Origin: Bondarzewia mesenterica
Lineage: Eukaryota > Basidiomycota > Agaricomycetes > Russulales > Bondarzewiaceae
Reading direction: 5' to 3'
DNA: 64,000 bases
NCBI GenBank assembly: GCA_004802705.1
Contig: SGPL01000100.1
Location: 1 to 64,000, forward strand
Below are positions 20,593-33,577 of the stretch, in pieces. A program made the translations under genes and the position numbers. Under the pieces are notes generated by a model, which searched no databases, was not told where the DNA came from, and saw nothing but the letters and a program-made list of their open reading frames with translations. How positions within the stretch are numbered: position 1 is the first letter of the stretch; each line of letters opens with the position of its first letter.

Positions 20593-22956
20593 CTACTCCG
20601 CCTTAAATTTGGCGGCCCCACCGCCACCACGCATGATGGACTTCATAAAGGAGAAAAATCGATCTGCATACTCCGTTGGAGGAACCGGACTGATTTTATG
20701 CTGTCAATAGAAGCATGAGTCAAAGGATGATACAACTGTATCAAAAAAAAAAATGCGACCACGTACGCGATCTGCAGAGAGCCCCTTCCAGACATGTTCG
20801 AGTTTCTTGAACGCCGTATACGGCGTCAAAATATCGATGACGCCGAGATAGTATAGCGCCTCCATAGGGTCGTTCTGTTCGTCCGTCGCCCGCAAGCCCC
20901 CTTCATCCTGATAGAAGATGAATTGGCTCCGATCGCCCGTGTCCTCTTCCGGCAGCTGTATCGTGCCATGACCCAATCCCTTCAGATCGGATTCACGCAT
21001 CGCGCGGCGCACCGCTATGGCTTCTGGCGACATCCCGTGGACCCGGGTCGGTTTTCGCCGTATGTGGGGCACGTCCGGCTGCAGAAAGCGTGTCAACCAC
21101 GGAGCAATTGTGGGGAGGGGACCGTGTTGCACTCACCGAGAACACCTTGAGCGTCTTCCTTCGCACGTTGTCACGGTTTCCCCTCTCCATGTTGTGTATG
21201 CCAACCAACAAGCTGTAGTCCATGACCCACAGCTTCTTCAAAAACTCCGAGTCGCGTCTCAACTGCTCCGTTAGCAACGCTCGTTTTTCCGGGCCCAACT
21301 CGAGCGACTTTTTTTTCGGTTTATCCAGTTCAAGTCCTTCAACACCGCCCGTGGGTTCCGTGAAGCCTTCTCCTCGGGATAGAGACGTCCAACGGTACTC
21401 CCCTTGAGATCGTACGTCTCGTGGATGTCCTTGTGCGCTGGGAACAGGTTGTTCATGATCACAAAATGAATTTTGCGCCCTCGGGGCAGTTTGACGCGAT
21501 GCAAGCCGTAAAATCGAGAGAGGAGTGTGTGGGGATTGGACTTCACGTGGTGGTAGTAGTCCTTCAGGATCGACCGCAGGTACTTGTGCTCTGAGTGGTG
21601 TATTGTCTTGATGATAAACCGGTAATCGCGCGAGAAGTAGAAGAACGACCCAGACTTGCCCGGCGAGCCCAGCTCGGACAGGATGTACTTCGCCGTCAGC
21701 GACAGCAAATAGTCTGCAGGATCCAGATGGAACCAATCCTCCCGCAGCTCCCGAAACACCCATGGTGCGTAGTCTTTGAACTTGAAGTCATACTTGGCCG
21801 ACGGCGTCAGCTCATTTCCGATGATGTCAAACGAGTACTTGTGCCGCGCCGTAAAGTCCTCGTTCGTTAGAGGCCGCTTGATCTTCGCCTGGCATCGGGA
21901 CACCTATTCCAACTGTTCGTCAGAGCCAGTGTTCCCTAGTAAGCGGTAGCGATGCATACGCACCGCAATCCTAATACCCGTCAACATATTGTACATCAAC
22001 ACATAATTGACATGGTCTTCCCCAATCAAATTCCCCACCAACACCTTCGTCTCCTCTTCTTTCGTTCGTGGTGCTGTTCCCGTCAACGCCGCCTCAGCCT
22101 CCTGCTGCGCTTTAGCGCGCTTCGACTGCCTTTCTCGTCTTATCTGCTCCGCCTGAAGCTGAATATCCGATGCCAACTCCCCCTCAAGCTCCGAGTCGTC
22201 GTACGCGCCCTGTCGTATCGGCACGCGGGGCGATCTCGGCGCAGAATCCGTCGTGTGACGTCGTGAGGGACGTACGTATATGCTGAGTGGTGGCGGCTGT
22301 AAATGACCGTCGGCGGACTGATGCGTGGAGCCCTTTGACGGCAGCGACTGTGAGATAGAGGTGTGGTCGTCTACGGGCTCCGTCCCAAAGTCATCGGGAC
22401 GGGTGCGGTGATGCACCTTGCTCTCTGTCGCCGCTCGGATGAAGGAGGATGGTCCCGCAACAGATCCTTGTGAGGAAGACGAGGACATGCGAGGAGCACG
22501 ATGTGTTTCCTTGACCGCCGGATCGAAGGTGACTGCCTGTGGACCCGGTTCTGACCGGGTGCTCTGGATGGGTTGTGGGATTGGAAGGGAAGCCCCGTCA
22601 ACGTGTTCCTCGCTCGCAGGCGGCGAGGGGGGTGGGGGACCGGACGCCGTATCATCTGACATTCGCTCGGCGCGAGACACTACGCGAAGGACATTATCGC
22701 CGAGTTTGTGAAAGCGAGACTGAGGCGGAGTTCCGGACTTCAAGTGTACGGTGTCGTCAGTAACTTTGATTATATGAACCTCCTGTGGGGCAATGTCTCC
22801 GCCTGCAGAAGACTGGGATAAGACATGAATAGGGTTGATTGCGGGGTTCTCATTTTCATGGTTGAGCTCGTGGGCGGAGGACGTCCTAGACGGTTTGGGC
22901 GATAACTGTATGTCTGGCGACGAGGTTCGGGCAACGGTTACGATGGCTGCCATCAT
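20593..22956 (-). CDS. MSS4: phosphatidylinositol-4-phosphate 5-kinase (Mss4/Its3 type)
   Basis: The enzyme converts PI4P to PI(4,5)P2 at the plasma membrane, supporting actin organisation and endocytosis. The N-terminal 300 or so residues are Ser/Pro-rich and disordered. The kinase domain starts at [18 protein letters not shown], with [20 protein letters not shown], the G-loop-like [50 protein letters not shown], the catalytic [17 protein letters not shown] and the late [20 protein letters not shown], ending [15 protein letters not shown]. At the start either of two adjacent Met codons is possible. Introns lie at 21904-21950 or so, about 21080-21140, and near 20705-20765. At 21309-21316 a run of eight T (A on the coding strand) puts the [11 protein letters not shown] segment out of frame; nine or six A would fit. 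The rest is intact, so I favour a sequencing error. Confidence 0.92.
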
Positions 22957-24018
22957 CGAGAATTATAAGGGAGTGACTTTAAGACTATGAGCAGATATTG
23001 AGCGAGTTGTGCTGCTCGTGGATGAAGGTGAGGGTCAGTGGGAAATATCAAGTGATTGAAGTCCTTGCAAACTCGCCCGTCACACTCACAACTTGACTTT
23101 CCCACCCTCCGAACCACGTAGTCTTGATGCCGAGCTTCAACTCAACTCACTACTCTAGGCTTACTCTCTTGCACTATTGAATCATTCAACGCTATTCAAC
23201 TCGCAACAGACACAGCACATGCACAGACAAGCGTTCTGTGTAAATCTATCCCAAAGTATGCCTTCGAACAGTAAAAGGTTTGTGAGAGACGACCTCTAGG
23301 CTCTAGCTGCGCGTTCAACGTTGAGCGCTTCCGAAAACCTGGCAGCGTCTCTGCACGGCCCTCTCTCGGCCCTTTTTCCCCTAACGGATAAAGATATCTT
23401 CATCGCTCATTGGGTCAACAAAAGGAATCCACCGACACCTCCGGCACAAAATGGCACTTGTGGCGCAAGTGCTCTGCGCAGTGCCGGCCGCCGCGCGCAC
23501 GGCAATTTCAGTCAAACGACCGGATTGACGAGTATGTGCGCCATCCTATTTATACGTATAATCTATCTTGACCCCCGATTCTGCTGTGACGAAGCCTGTA
23601 GCTGCCAGTAGTTTTTCATGCGAAACCTCATGTGCACATTGTATCGAAATTTACGGTTGTTTTCGTTCCATACGCTGCGCTGATTTGATGCCCTGGCCAT
23701 TCCTCTTACTTGACGACTGGGTGGCGCAGCATAGAGTCCGATTATGTTTTGACACAGTGCCCTCCACATACGATTTGACCGTGTAGTCAATAGTCACAGT
23801 GTGGCGACCATTGAAAAAATGCCACAAATTTCCATCTCAGTGAGTCTTCCGTTCATCCTCCGAATCTTGGACGCTATAGCGGCTCACAAAGCTGGCACTA
23901 ATTGTGGCTCGGCGAAGCCAGTTGTGTCTTTAAAATGAGGTGAGCTGTCCAACCTGTTCTCCCCAAACTGCGATATAGCCTCGACCGCTCGCGCCTAAAT
24001 TCTGCACCCAAACACTCA
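22957..24018. other. intergenic, no gene seen
   Basis: This holds the upstream regions of the PIP5-kinase gene (minus) and of the next plus-strand gene. I see no coding frame with splice support and no RNA gene. A CT-rich stretch lies just before the 24019 start. Confidence 0.4.
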
Positions 24019-25370
24019 ATGAAACGCCAGAACTGCATCGAAGACGACCTTCTCCCGAGAAAGGTCAATTCTTTTCTTAAGCATCCTAGTTATCCATGCA
24101 CCGCGGACGAAGTCGAGGACCTGGAGTCGATGTTTCAAAAAAGTAAGATGGGATCCTTTATCGCGCAAGCTAATTGCATCTGCTACGAGGTCAGCAATGA
24201 TTCATAGCCGCTTTTCTAACCTGCATTTAATGACCTTCGACCTTCGACTGTAGGTTGGAGACCAGATTTTATTCCGTCAACTCATGGAAGGCCCTCGCGG
24301 CGTCAAATGGACGGGATGGCATAGAGGAATAGTGGAATTCGTAGGCTCGCAGAAGTGGATTGTGTGCCTCCCATCTTCCGCCTTTGACTAAAAGTCTGTC
24401 TGATAATTTTGGCCTGGCAATTATTCCACAGATAGGAATCGAGGTCCATTGGTATCGCGTACGATATACCGACGGAGTTGCAGAAGATGTCATGGATATC
24501 ATCCCGGCGATCGGTGAAAGTTGGGAAGGACGCAACCTGATGGCTGCAGGCGGGAAAATGATTTTGGACCAGCTTGTGGGTTCACGAAAAGTCTTCCTTC
24601 CGTATTTGGAGTTTTGACCCTCTTTTCAGCTGTCGGTCATAGTTCCTGAGTTAGTGATAAACTCCAGAGGAGAGGAGGTCTGGGAATGGACTCCTGCCAG
24701 GGTCGATGTGCGTACAGCTGTTCCTGAGTCTCCGCGACCATTTCCGTTTTCTTTGCTAACATACCGCTGTTAGAACATCTGCACAACAGACGGATTGTTG
24801 ATGGTGTACTATCATCCTTCGTCGAGAGCTGCTCACAAGTTTGACCAAACAGTCGAGACCAATAAATTATTTCCGGGTGAACAAATGCTCGGTCGGGAGC
24901 CTATTCATGCAGTTTGGGCGATGATGTACAATCCCCAAGTGGTTGAAGGATTGAAGAAAAAGAATTATGAAGTAAGTGATTGCTATGACCTGCCGAAAAA
25001 CAAGGTGCACTCGAAGAATACGTAGGGCTGGAATTCACGTTCGCGGCTGGGGAGGAGATTGTCTGATATGTACGCTTTATACCCTTTCCTACCACATTAA
25101 TTACTATCCTTGGGATTCCATGATCATGAGTGATCTGACTTGCCAATGCAATCAAAATTCGGTCGCAATCAGCCTCGACCATACATAGTACATACCAGCG
25201 TAGCGAAGAAATGCCCAACGCCTTGTGAAGAGGCAAGAGTGTCCATGTATACACCAACTGGCGAGCATAAAGATGCGGAAGTACCATATACGAAGCTGAA
25301 TGGGAAACCGATATTTGTGGGCAATGCACCGATGTCCAAAGCCATCAGGCTCATTATTGATATGTGCTAG
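24019..25370 (+). CDS. hypothetical protein with WEWTPA motif
   Basis: I do not recognise the family. The start MKRQNCIEDDLLPRK opens an exon ending CICYE. After a GTCAGC intron the next exon reads VGDQILFRQLMEGPRGVKWT and WHRGIVEF, followed by IGIEVHWYRVRYTDG, VMDIIPAIGESWEGRN, VINSRGEEVWEWTPARV and ICTTDGLLMVYYHPSSRAAH. Beyond further introns come LEFTFAAGEEI and a final exon VHTSVAKKCPTPCEEARVSM ending LIIDMC. Alternating Trp/Tyr and beta-prone segments in the middle suggest a beta-rich fold, but no catalytic motif is visible. The six-residue WEWTPA also occurs in an alternative reading of the unknown gene at 13-14 kb. Confidence 0.7.
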
Positions 25371-25612
25371 AACGAGGACAAAAGAGACGGGTAGGTAGCC
25401 TTCACGCTAAATGCATCCCTGCATCAAGAGGAGGGGACCCTTGATACATCGAGGGGATTCTTGAGAATTTAGCTCATAGGAGGGGAACTTACAATCTCCC
25501 ATTTTTCCGGCATGCAATAAATTATGTACGCGCATAGTTCGAGATCAATGTACCGCACTTACGATACCGGAGGAATAACGTCTTGTCTCAGAAGTGCGTA
25601 TTATTAGCGAAG

Positions 25613-28600
25613 TTACAAATAAAATGGTATACCGTACACGACCGGAGCAGCGCCAGTAAGGTACTTTAGTTTACAATGATCCCGAGCATCCGCGACGGCA
25701 GCGACTACGGAGGTGCCATGCGACGATTGCTGCCCTTTCGGATGTCCACGGATGCCTTGTGGTGTCAGTTGGATCTTGTCGAAGACGGCTTGGGAAAATT
25801 TGTCAATGTCCCTGTCTGTGACGTCCCAGAGGTTGGCGACCAAGATAGGACTATTGAATCAATATCACATTAGTCCGGCACCAGATAATGTCCGCCAACG
25901 CCATTGCGACTTACCAGCCCGCCAACATGTAATTGAAAGGAGTTCCCGTACGGTCGAACTCTCCCATCTCCTTGAGCAAACCAGAAGAGCAACCCCATAA
26001 CATAGTTGCCGCGCAACGAGGAAGGTGCCGGATTTTATGAGAACGCACATATTGCTCTGCACCACCGTGCCCGAAATAGCTGCAAATCAATCAAAGTGAG
26101 AAAACGAAAGAACTAAGAATACGGCATGAAACGTACATAACGAGGTCTTTTCTCGACAAGGCATCCAGTAATTGCTGTTCACTGGGCGGCCTTCCCACAA
26201 CGCCCTCCCACCCAACTGCCTGCATGTCTCTGAGCCATCCAGCGAACCGATTTTCTGTTCCAGTGAGATCTCCGCTCGGATTGAGAACATAGTAGGTATT
26301 GCGAGGGTCGACATATGATCGGTCCACTACTTCCTTGTGCCCAATAGAGGAAGATTCCACTCTTGATTGTTCTCGTCGCCACTTTTCGAAGTCCAATCGA
26401 TCCTGTAAAAAGTCGACACTTGGTATTCGACTGACACTTTGACCTCGTAAGACAGGGATCGACTCCCACGGAATGCTCTGGACGTTCTTATCGAGCACCA
26501 AGAAGAGATGTCCGTCATCTTGCGGTTTAATGCTACCCTTGGTTTTAGTGGTATGCTCTTCAAGAACGTTTCGGAGATCCACCACAATCTGGTCGACGTC
26601 CACTTCCGATATCGCGACAGCAATGCCATGGAGTTGGTAGAAGTCGAGGATAAAGTAAAGGAAATCCTCGAGTTCTTCGGCACGGCACTTAGGTGAGAGC
26701 ATCGAAAAGCACTCGAGAAGGGTGTTGTCCAGGCGGATCCGAGTTTTCCGTCTCATGTCTTGGGAAAACAAACTTCGCTTGAGCACTTTGTCCAGACGGG
26801 TCCTTAGATCTGAGATGACGTCCGAAGGAACATCGACGGGTTGGCACAAGATGGACTGAGGGCAACAATGCTATTAGCAAGCGCTCTGCAGGCAAGTTGA
26901 CCAGATGCTCAAACCTTGAAAGCTCCCAACCAACAATACTCAATGTTCTCCAGTAATTCCTGCAGTCTCTTATCCAAAGCCGCGCGAGCCGACCACCACG
27001 CCGCTCTGGCCTTCTTGTCGCCAACCTTCACATTCACAGCTTGCTTTGTGCCCTCGTCACTGAGTCGTATGATTTCCTTCAACTCGTCTAGGGCATCATT
27101 GAACGTTAGATGTTCATCATCTTCCGTCTCTCTGCGCCCTTTAAGAGGTAAGCTGAAGATGATAGGTTCCCGATGGGCCCTCTGGCGGGTGATGAACATG
27201 GTGTTCTTATCCTCCGTGACGTAAATGTTGACCACGGTCCAACGCTCAGGCAGGCGATCGACTTTCGAATGCAAAAGGCTTCCCGCATCAAGGACCTGGG
27301 AACGGTACTTTTCTCTTACGAGATCCCAATATTTTTTGAGAGAGGAGTCGTCAACTTCCAGTTCTCTCCTCGTCGGAATCGTAGCGAGATATCAACTGCT
27401 TGGGCTTCCGCTTCAGGGAAGGAGGCAATGGCGATCCATTACTCGTAATGGGGGGGCCACTGCAGGTCTTCCACAAGTTGAAAGTTAGGATATTTGTTCT
27501 CAATTGCCTCGAGGATCTCGCGCCGGAGAGTGATGCTTGTTGATGCGTCTTTTACTTGTCAATATGGNCGAAGGCANTNGCNAATGCGTTGAAGACTCAC
27601 CTAGAAGATTAGCGATGAGGCCAGGNCCTCCAATTCTTGGTTTNCCTAAGGTTGACTGGAANGATTTAATCAATGCAAGGGAGCCTGCGGCGTCTCGTAT
27701 ATGCAACACCCTTCCACGNCGCGCNATGGCGGAGATATTGGACCAGAACAACTTCTCNGCCTCATCGAGCATACCCAGAACCTCCTGGACAGACGGCGAC
27801 ATCGCGAACGCCTTGTCTGCTGATATGCGCATGGGGAGAGCAATGGCTAAGGTCGTTNTNAAGTTNACAGGNTTTCGANAGGAAATGATTGGNGAGCGTA
27901 CTTGATTCTGCAAGACTATTAAGGAACATATCTTCATGNAATCGATTAAAAAACNTCGTGGAGAGTGAGCTTGGCAAGAAGCGCATCTTCNTCAGCCTGC
28001 CANCNAANNNANTGNTAGTGCCANNAGNAAAAGCNGAGCGCAACTCACCTTCGTTTCGGCCGAACGTGGCAATGCNAAGAANCTGTCTAAAAGCGACTTG
28101 TACTCCTCCCCGTTGTCATCCCGCAAAAGCCAGACTNAAATCATGAATTAAGNGGNTTTTAGCCAAGATGAACAACTTGTGGGCCTACTATGTTGGCGGA
28201 GCACCGCTGACAGAAGTGTGGGAAGCAANCCTTCCTTTCCTTGTGCGGAGCCTTGCAATGCGACACTNGACCGTCTACAAAATTCTNANTNTCAGAANAT
28301 GCGATTNGACTGAAAGCGACATACCTGNTACCAAGACCATCCAGGGCAGAAAACATCTTGTCNAANTCCTCGAGAATTGTNATAGCTTCAGNGTACAGCT
28401 GAAGAGCATCCTTATCCTTCGAATTNANCTGGCTATATTCGCCGCACAAGCGACGAATNTCNGCTGCATCTGGNCCTGGCATACCTCTCAGAACCTNGGC
28501 TGCTGCTATCAGACTTTCATAACCCTGCTCGAGGAGCCCTAGGTGGAGCTGAACTTCACCCTTTTTCGCGAGAGCACGGCTGATCATNGCCGGAGCGTTT

Positions 28601-31600
28601 AGGGANTCGGCCAAATCCTGTGCTTGCTGCGCGAAATACTCAGCCTCTCGAGCAGATCCTCGGGCAAAGTAAGTCTGGGTGAGCGCAAATAATGTCGAGA
28701 GTAGACCCTCNGCAATACGCCACTCCAAGCCATCTGTGAAAGGTCTGGGTTGAACAGCGATAGGTTTCGGATCCGATATCCCTGGTGAGTCTTGAGTTTC
28801 GTTCGATGGCAGAGCATTCTTCAATTCGGTCATATCGAAAGGGTTTGAANGCTCGGTGACGGCTGTTTTAGCTGGAGCGGGAGGAGAAAGACGTGCGAGN
28901 GTATTCATCGCGCGATTCCATANGCGAAGAGATTGCAGCAAGCCCATGAGGCATGCCGTAGGATCGTCCTAATAAATCAGACCAAGTGAAACAGTTAAGC
29001 TTAGTTGGATCCAGCTTACCCGGGTCAATTGGATGCTTGCAAAAGCACTCGCGGCCAGNGCTGCACGCTCTAGATTGTGGACCCTACTCCGTACTCGCTG
29101 GACAGTAGCTGAGTTCTTGTCTTCCTCGTCCAGACAGTCAGAAAGTGCTAGAGCTTCACAGTATACGTTCGAGCTATATANTCTATCAGCCTCGTGTCAT
29201 ATTCCACAAATCAGGTATGTCACCTTCGAAGGACATCGCCTACGATCGCCAGAGACTCTGTGAAACGTAGGAAAAATAGTGTGCGGACTTCATNCGATGC
29301 ATTTTGNCGTTTGANGGCATGGTTATAGATGGCGCCAGCCTTCTCGGTCTTGCCGAGCTTGACATATTCATGGGCAAGNTCTATAGAGGCCTTGATGTAG
29401 TCTGATNATANAGCTTCAGNGAGCGCATCCGCNNGTTTAGTNTTCGAATNGCGTACTATCTTCTGACCTGCCNTCAAANCGNTCGCAAAAGTCGCCGCAT
29501 GATGTGAAGAAGACGAATCTTGACAAGGACANNNACNCNGNNNTNNNACNNNNTNNANGNTNANNNCTAANNNNNNNNNNNNNNNNNNNNNNNNNNNNNN
29601 NNNNNNNNNNNNNNNNNNNNNNNNNTANANGATTNATNNNCNNNNCNTAANTNNTNNATNGTGACAGGCTCTTTATCTATCATAGGCACGGATGAGGGTG
29701 GCTCTGTTCTATTTACCGACCCTGATGAGAATGAGGAAAGGTCAAAGCCGATAATGTTTTTCCCAACAAGTGGTCACTTGCCTTTAGCGTGCTTTGGAAT
29801 GACTGGTGCCTTCTTTACCGTTCTTGTAACTCTTGCTCTAGTTGATACAGGAATTGATCGTGCCGCTGCTGTCCTCGCCTGTGTGCCTCTAGCGGGGGCT
29901 GCCGCCTGTCTCGATCGTTTTTTCCCTTGTGGGCTCGGTTCTGTCGTCTCTGCAATCATGAATGATTTCAGAATACGACATGCAACTTCAGCATGTTCAA
30001 CGACTAGCTCCGATTGACGTGTATCTTGCCGCCGGTGAGCGTGCAATGCTAACCAAAGATGTGTGGTGGCTCGATATTGACGGCGGAAGCGCGACAAGCT
30101 GGAGTCCAAGCCAAGATTCTGGTAGTAAAGAGAATTAATTAGAATGATAAATCATTGAGGTCGGCGAGAGTGAAATTACCTCTGCAGCCAATAATTCCTC
30201 CATCTCATTGCCGAGCTGATCAGGATCCAAACCGAATACAGCATGGGAGGCAGCATTTTCAGTGCTGCTGTAGTAGGTAAACTCCAAGCACTTGAGTAGG
30301 GTGGCTGCTCTCCTAATTGGCCTCTTCGCATCGTACACAGATAATGCGTGGGTGAGAAGCATGGCTACGACATCCGTCATATTATCCTTCCACCTGCTGC
30401 CATCAAGGCTTTCTATTTGCCTTTCCAAAATGGCACCGGTAATGCATATCCAACCGGCTCGGGACTCATTATCAACGTCGACCGTGTCCAGCACTCGCTT
30501 CAGCGAAACATTGCCAGGATCTCGCAAGAGTTCGCAAGCAGCCATATATGTGACTCGGTCGACGATGATGCCGAGTTGCTTAAGCGCAGGGACCGTTTGG
30601 AAGATGGATCCTGGACCCATTGTTCGGATAGTTTGAACAAGAGAATGGGGAAACGAGAACGATCTGATGCATTCAATGAAGGCGTCATAGGAAAGCTAAT
30701 GTCAAGGAATGTAGTCAGCTTGAGTCGGAATTGATGAATGGACTTGATCCGACCTTGCGATCTCCGATTTTGGAATAACACACACCGAGCAACTCCCATC
30801 GACGAGTCAATTGCTCTGTGAGCTGTCTCCAAACACCCTCCCGCTTCTCACCGTCTGCTCCCTCGGCGTCATGATTATCTGGTTTTGACATGAGCCCGCA
30901 AAGCCCGCCTAGACGCAGGGCAAGCCTGCCCAGAACACATCCTTGACGCAAGAATCTGATGGCGGGACCATACTTCGAAGCTTGATACAGTGTCCCAGCA
31001 AGGTTATGAAAGGCGCCAGACAGGCAGCGGAGGTAGTTTGCGAACGTATCCGCATCAACCACTGTAGGCCGACCGCTGTCATTAGGATCTGCGTGGCTGT
31101 TGGCTAGGTCGAGGCCTAGGATTGCAGCAGCCTGAGACAGGAAGTCAAAGGTAGGCTCGTAAGTCATGGCATTGTTCGGTACGAGCGAGGTTTTAGCGAG
31201 CACGAAAAGTGCATCTAACATTGGAGTGAACAAATCTGCATTCGGCCTCTGGTGATAGACTCGTTATTCTCGCTCAGTCGGTGAAGGATATGACGTACTG
31301 TTCGTAACCTTTCTTCCAGAGCCTTGACAATTTCTGCGAGCATGATTATGACCTGCCTCACAAATCCATGCTCGCCAGAGGAAGTTAGAGAGTGTGTCTC
31401 TAGAGCCTTCACTGCAGCTCGCCGCAACCGTTCAAGTCCACGTCCCATCTTTCCATCAGCTCTCAGATAATCATCGCTATCTATGGACTCATGGGATATA
31501 AACGAACGAGCGTTTTTGATTGCAGTAATAGCTTCGTTGATCCGTTTGGAAGAATCTTCGCCAGACCCTACATGACCAGTTAAGACCATTGAATCATTTA

Positions 31601-33215
31601 CTAGCTAAAGGTAATCCTCACCATCAAAATTTGTGCTCTCAAAAAGTGCCGTGACCTGTGCAAGCGACGCACTGATCTTCGCCATCACAAGGACAGCTAC
31701 ATCCATAGCACTTTTGCCTTTGGCGCGCTCGGCTTTCGAAGAAGACGGGACGCCATCACGGTTACTTATGGCATTGTTTTCTGCGGCGTCTGTCTCGTGA
31801 CATCCATTTTGCCGTTTAGATTGCTCGACGGAAGACGATGACGAAGGGACTAGTTGTACAGCATGCATGAGACCTGCGATCCGGTCCAAGGCCTCGATGT
31901 CACCCGCCTTTGGCGCAGAAATCAGTATACTGGCATCCGCTCTTCGGGTCGTAAAGCTCACCCTTTTTGCAAATCCCATCCAATACTCGCAGAATGCTAC
32001 AAACCCTTTCCCGGTCAAGAAGCTTTGTCTATCCTCTCTGCCCTCTGCTGAAGCGTACACCTCAGAAAACACAAAAAGCACGAGACCGGTAGCCTCATTC
32101 TCCGCCTCTCGGTTCTTGGCATTGTTCAGCCATAGGGCAGGCATCGAGCGAGCAAAAGTGACGCCGAATCTGACGCACTGGTTCCAAAACATACTAGGCT
32201 CGACTGTAGAAGGACTGGTGCACAAAAGACATAACAAGGCATAGCGACGGACACGAAAAGTATCTTGAGGGTATCTTTGGCATTGACTAGATGATTTCGT
32301 TAGAGTGGTGTAGGTCCGTGTGAGCAGGGAATCAAGATGGTTTGAGGCAACTGAGGAGAGTAGGGGTATCCATGTCGCTAGTGTGGGGGCGTCGTAGAGA
32401 GCTTGAGCAAATTTCTTCAAGGCATCTTCATATGCAGGCGATGCATGCGCAGACGAAAGAGGTGAGAAGATAGAGTATGCTACAGCTGTGAGAGAATGAG
32501 ACAAGAATGTGGATATCACTGTGAGTAGAGTAGAGTCTAGAGAACGCGTGCTTGAAGACGGGAGTGGAAGTGATATCAGGCGGATGCGCTCCTGTAGTGA
32601 TGGTGCCTTAAAGATCGTGCGGCTTGTTGATTTGAGTGTCCTAGTTGTAGCAGCGGCCGGTTTGCGAATCGCTGAAGGTGGTGGGCTTGGCAGTAGAGTG
32701 AGGAAGTGATCATGCGTATCCGAGAGGAGGTCGAGCGCATTTGCATACTGATCGTACAAAGACATGAGTACGGCATGATGCGAAGGGTTACACTGGCGCA
32801 CCATTTCCAAAGCGATGAGCTTCCCTACAACGCTACAAGCCGCCCTCTCGATATCCAATTCGCCTGGACTGAGCTTCCGTAGCTCTAGCAGCGCATCTTT
32901 ACAAGACGTAGCAAGCGACAGTGCGTCTGGTGAGCTGGCTCCGGATTGTTTCAAGTTCTTGCTTGGTGGCTTCGCATTCGAGGCCTTCGAACCCGATTGA
33001 ACGATGCTTGTGAGAGCCTGTGACGATGCGTTGACGGAGCGCATGGCGGCAACTCGCAACTCTTCGGGAGTCTGCTTGGGAGCCTTTTGCTTGCCCTTTG
33101 CCTTGGTTATGGTGAGCTGGGACGCTAGTTTGTCTGCTAGGTCCTCAGTAGACGGCCCGGCTTTCTTCGTTCTGCTGGGAGCCTTCCTGGTCGGTGCAGC
33201 TGCTGGTGCTGGCAT
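25613..33215 (-). CDS. ESP1: separase (peptidase family C50)
   Basis: Separase is the cysteine protease that cleaves cohesin at anaphase onset. The C-terminal catalytic domain is clear: FLVLDKNVQSIPWESIPVLR, then YFGHGGAEQYV with the catalytic His near 26058, WGCSSGLLKEMGEFD with the catalytic Cys near 25985, and the closing ILVANLWDVTDRDIDKFSQ. The N-terminus MPAPAAAPTRKAPSRTKKA begins a Lys/Ala-rich region, followed by long alpha-solenoid (TPR-like) segments. The gene covers about 7.6 kb with many introns and predicts around 2000 residues, matching the family's large size. The middle (27.57-29.66 kb) is peppered with N and has a near-solid N gap around 29531-29657, so a short part is missing. 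An ACGCGT hexamer lies 112 bp upstream of the start. Confidence 0.93.
29531..29657. other. assembly gap / low-quality bases
   Basis: This is nearly continuous N inside the separase gene. Isolated N occur on both sides from about 27567, and again at 45362-51900. It marks poor sequence support, so any frame or splice call here is provisional. Confidence 0.95.
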
Positions 33216-33326
33216 TGTAAATAGGTGCCGATCAAAATGTCAGTTGTAGGAAGTGAATGAGCAGGTGATGGTCGCAGAGCAAAGCAGTTGTTCAATCAGA
33301 ATCAACTGGTTGGATCAAAGTTTCAA

Positions 33327-33332
33327 ACGCGT
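33327..33332. promoter_or_regulatory. ACGCGT (MCB-type) hexamer upstream of separase
   Basis: An exact palindromic ACGCGT lies 112 bp upstream of the separase start codon, in the gap between separase and the NMD3 stop. The motif is the MBF core in fungi. A role is inferred from its place before a mitotic gene; a single hexamer could be chance. Confidence 0.35.
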
Positions 33333-33577
33333 CAGTCTCGTGAGCGTGTCTCGTACCACGTGATAAACACATACAGCGCGTCGAGCCAGGACGAGCCTTG
33401 CGGCCTGTGTTGACGAGGCGAGAGGATTTTTGCAAGTGGACTTCTTACCGCAGAATGAACGGACAGGCCAATGAAAGACTGGTACTCAGGAGATGGACCA
33501 TGGATGGATCTCGTAACGAGTTCTTCTCCACAGTGCCTCATGAAGTGAACAAGTACAACAAGATGCCAGAATAAATT

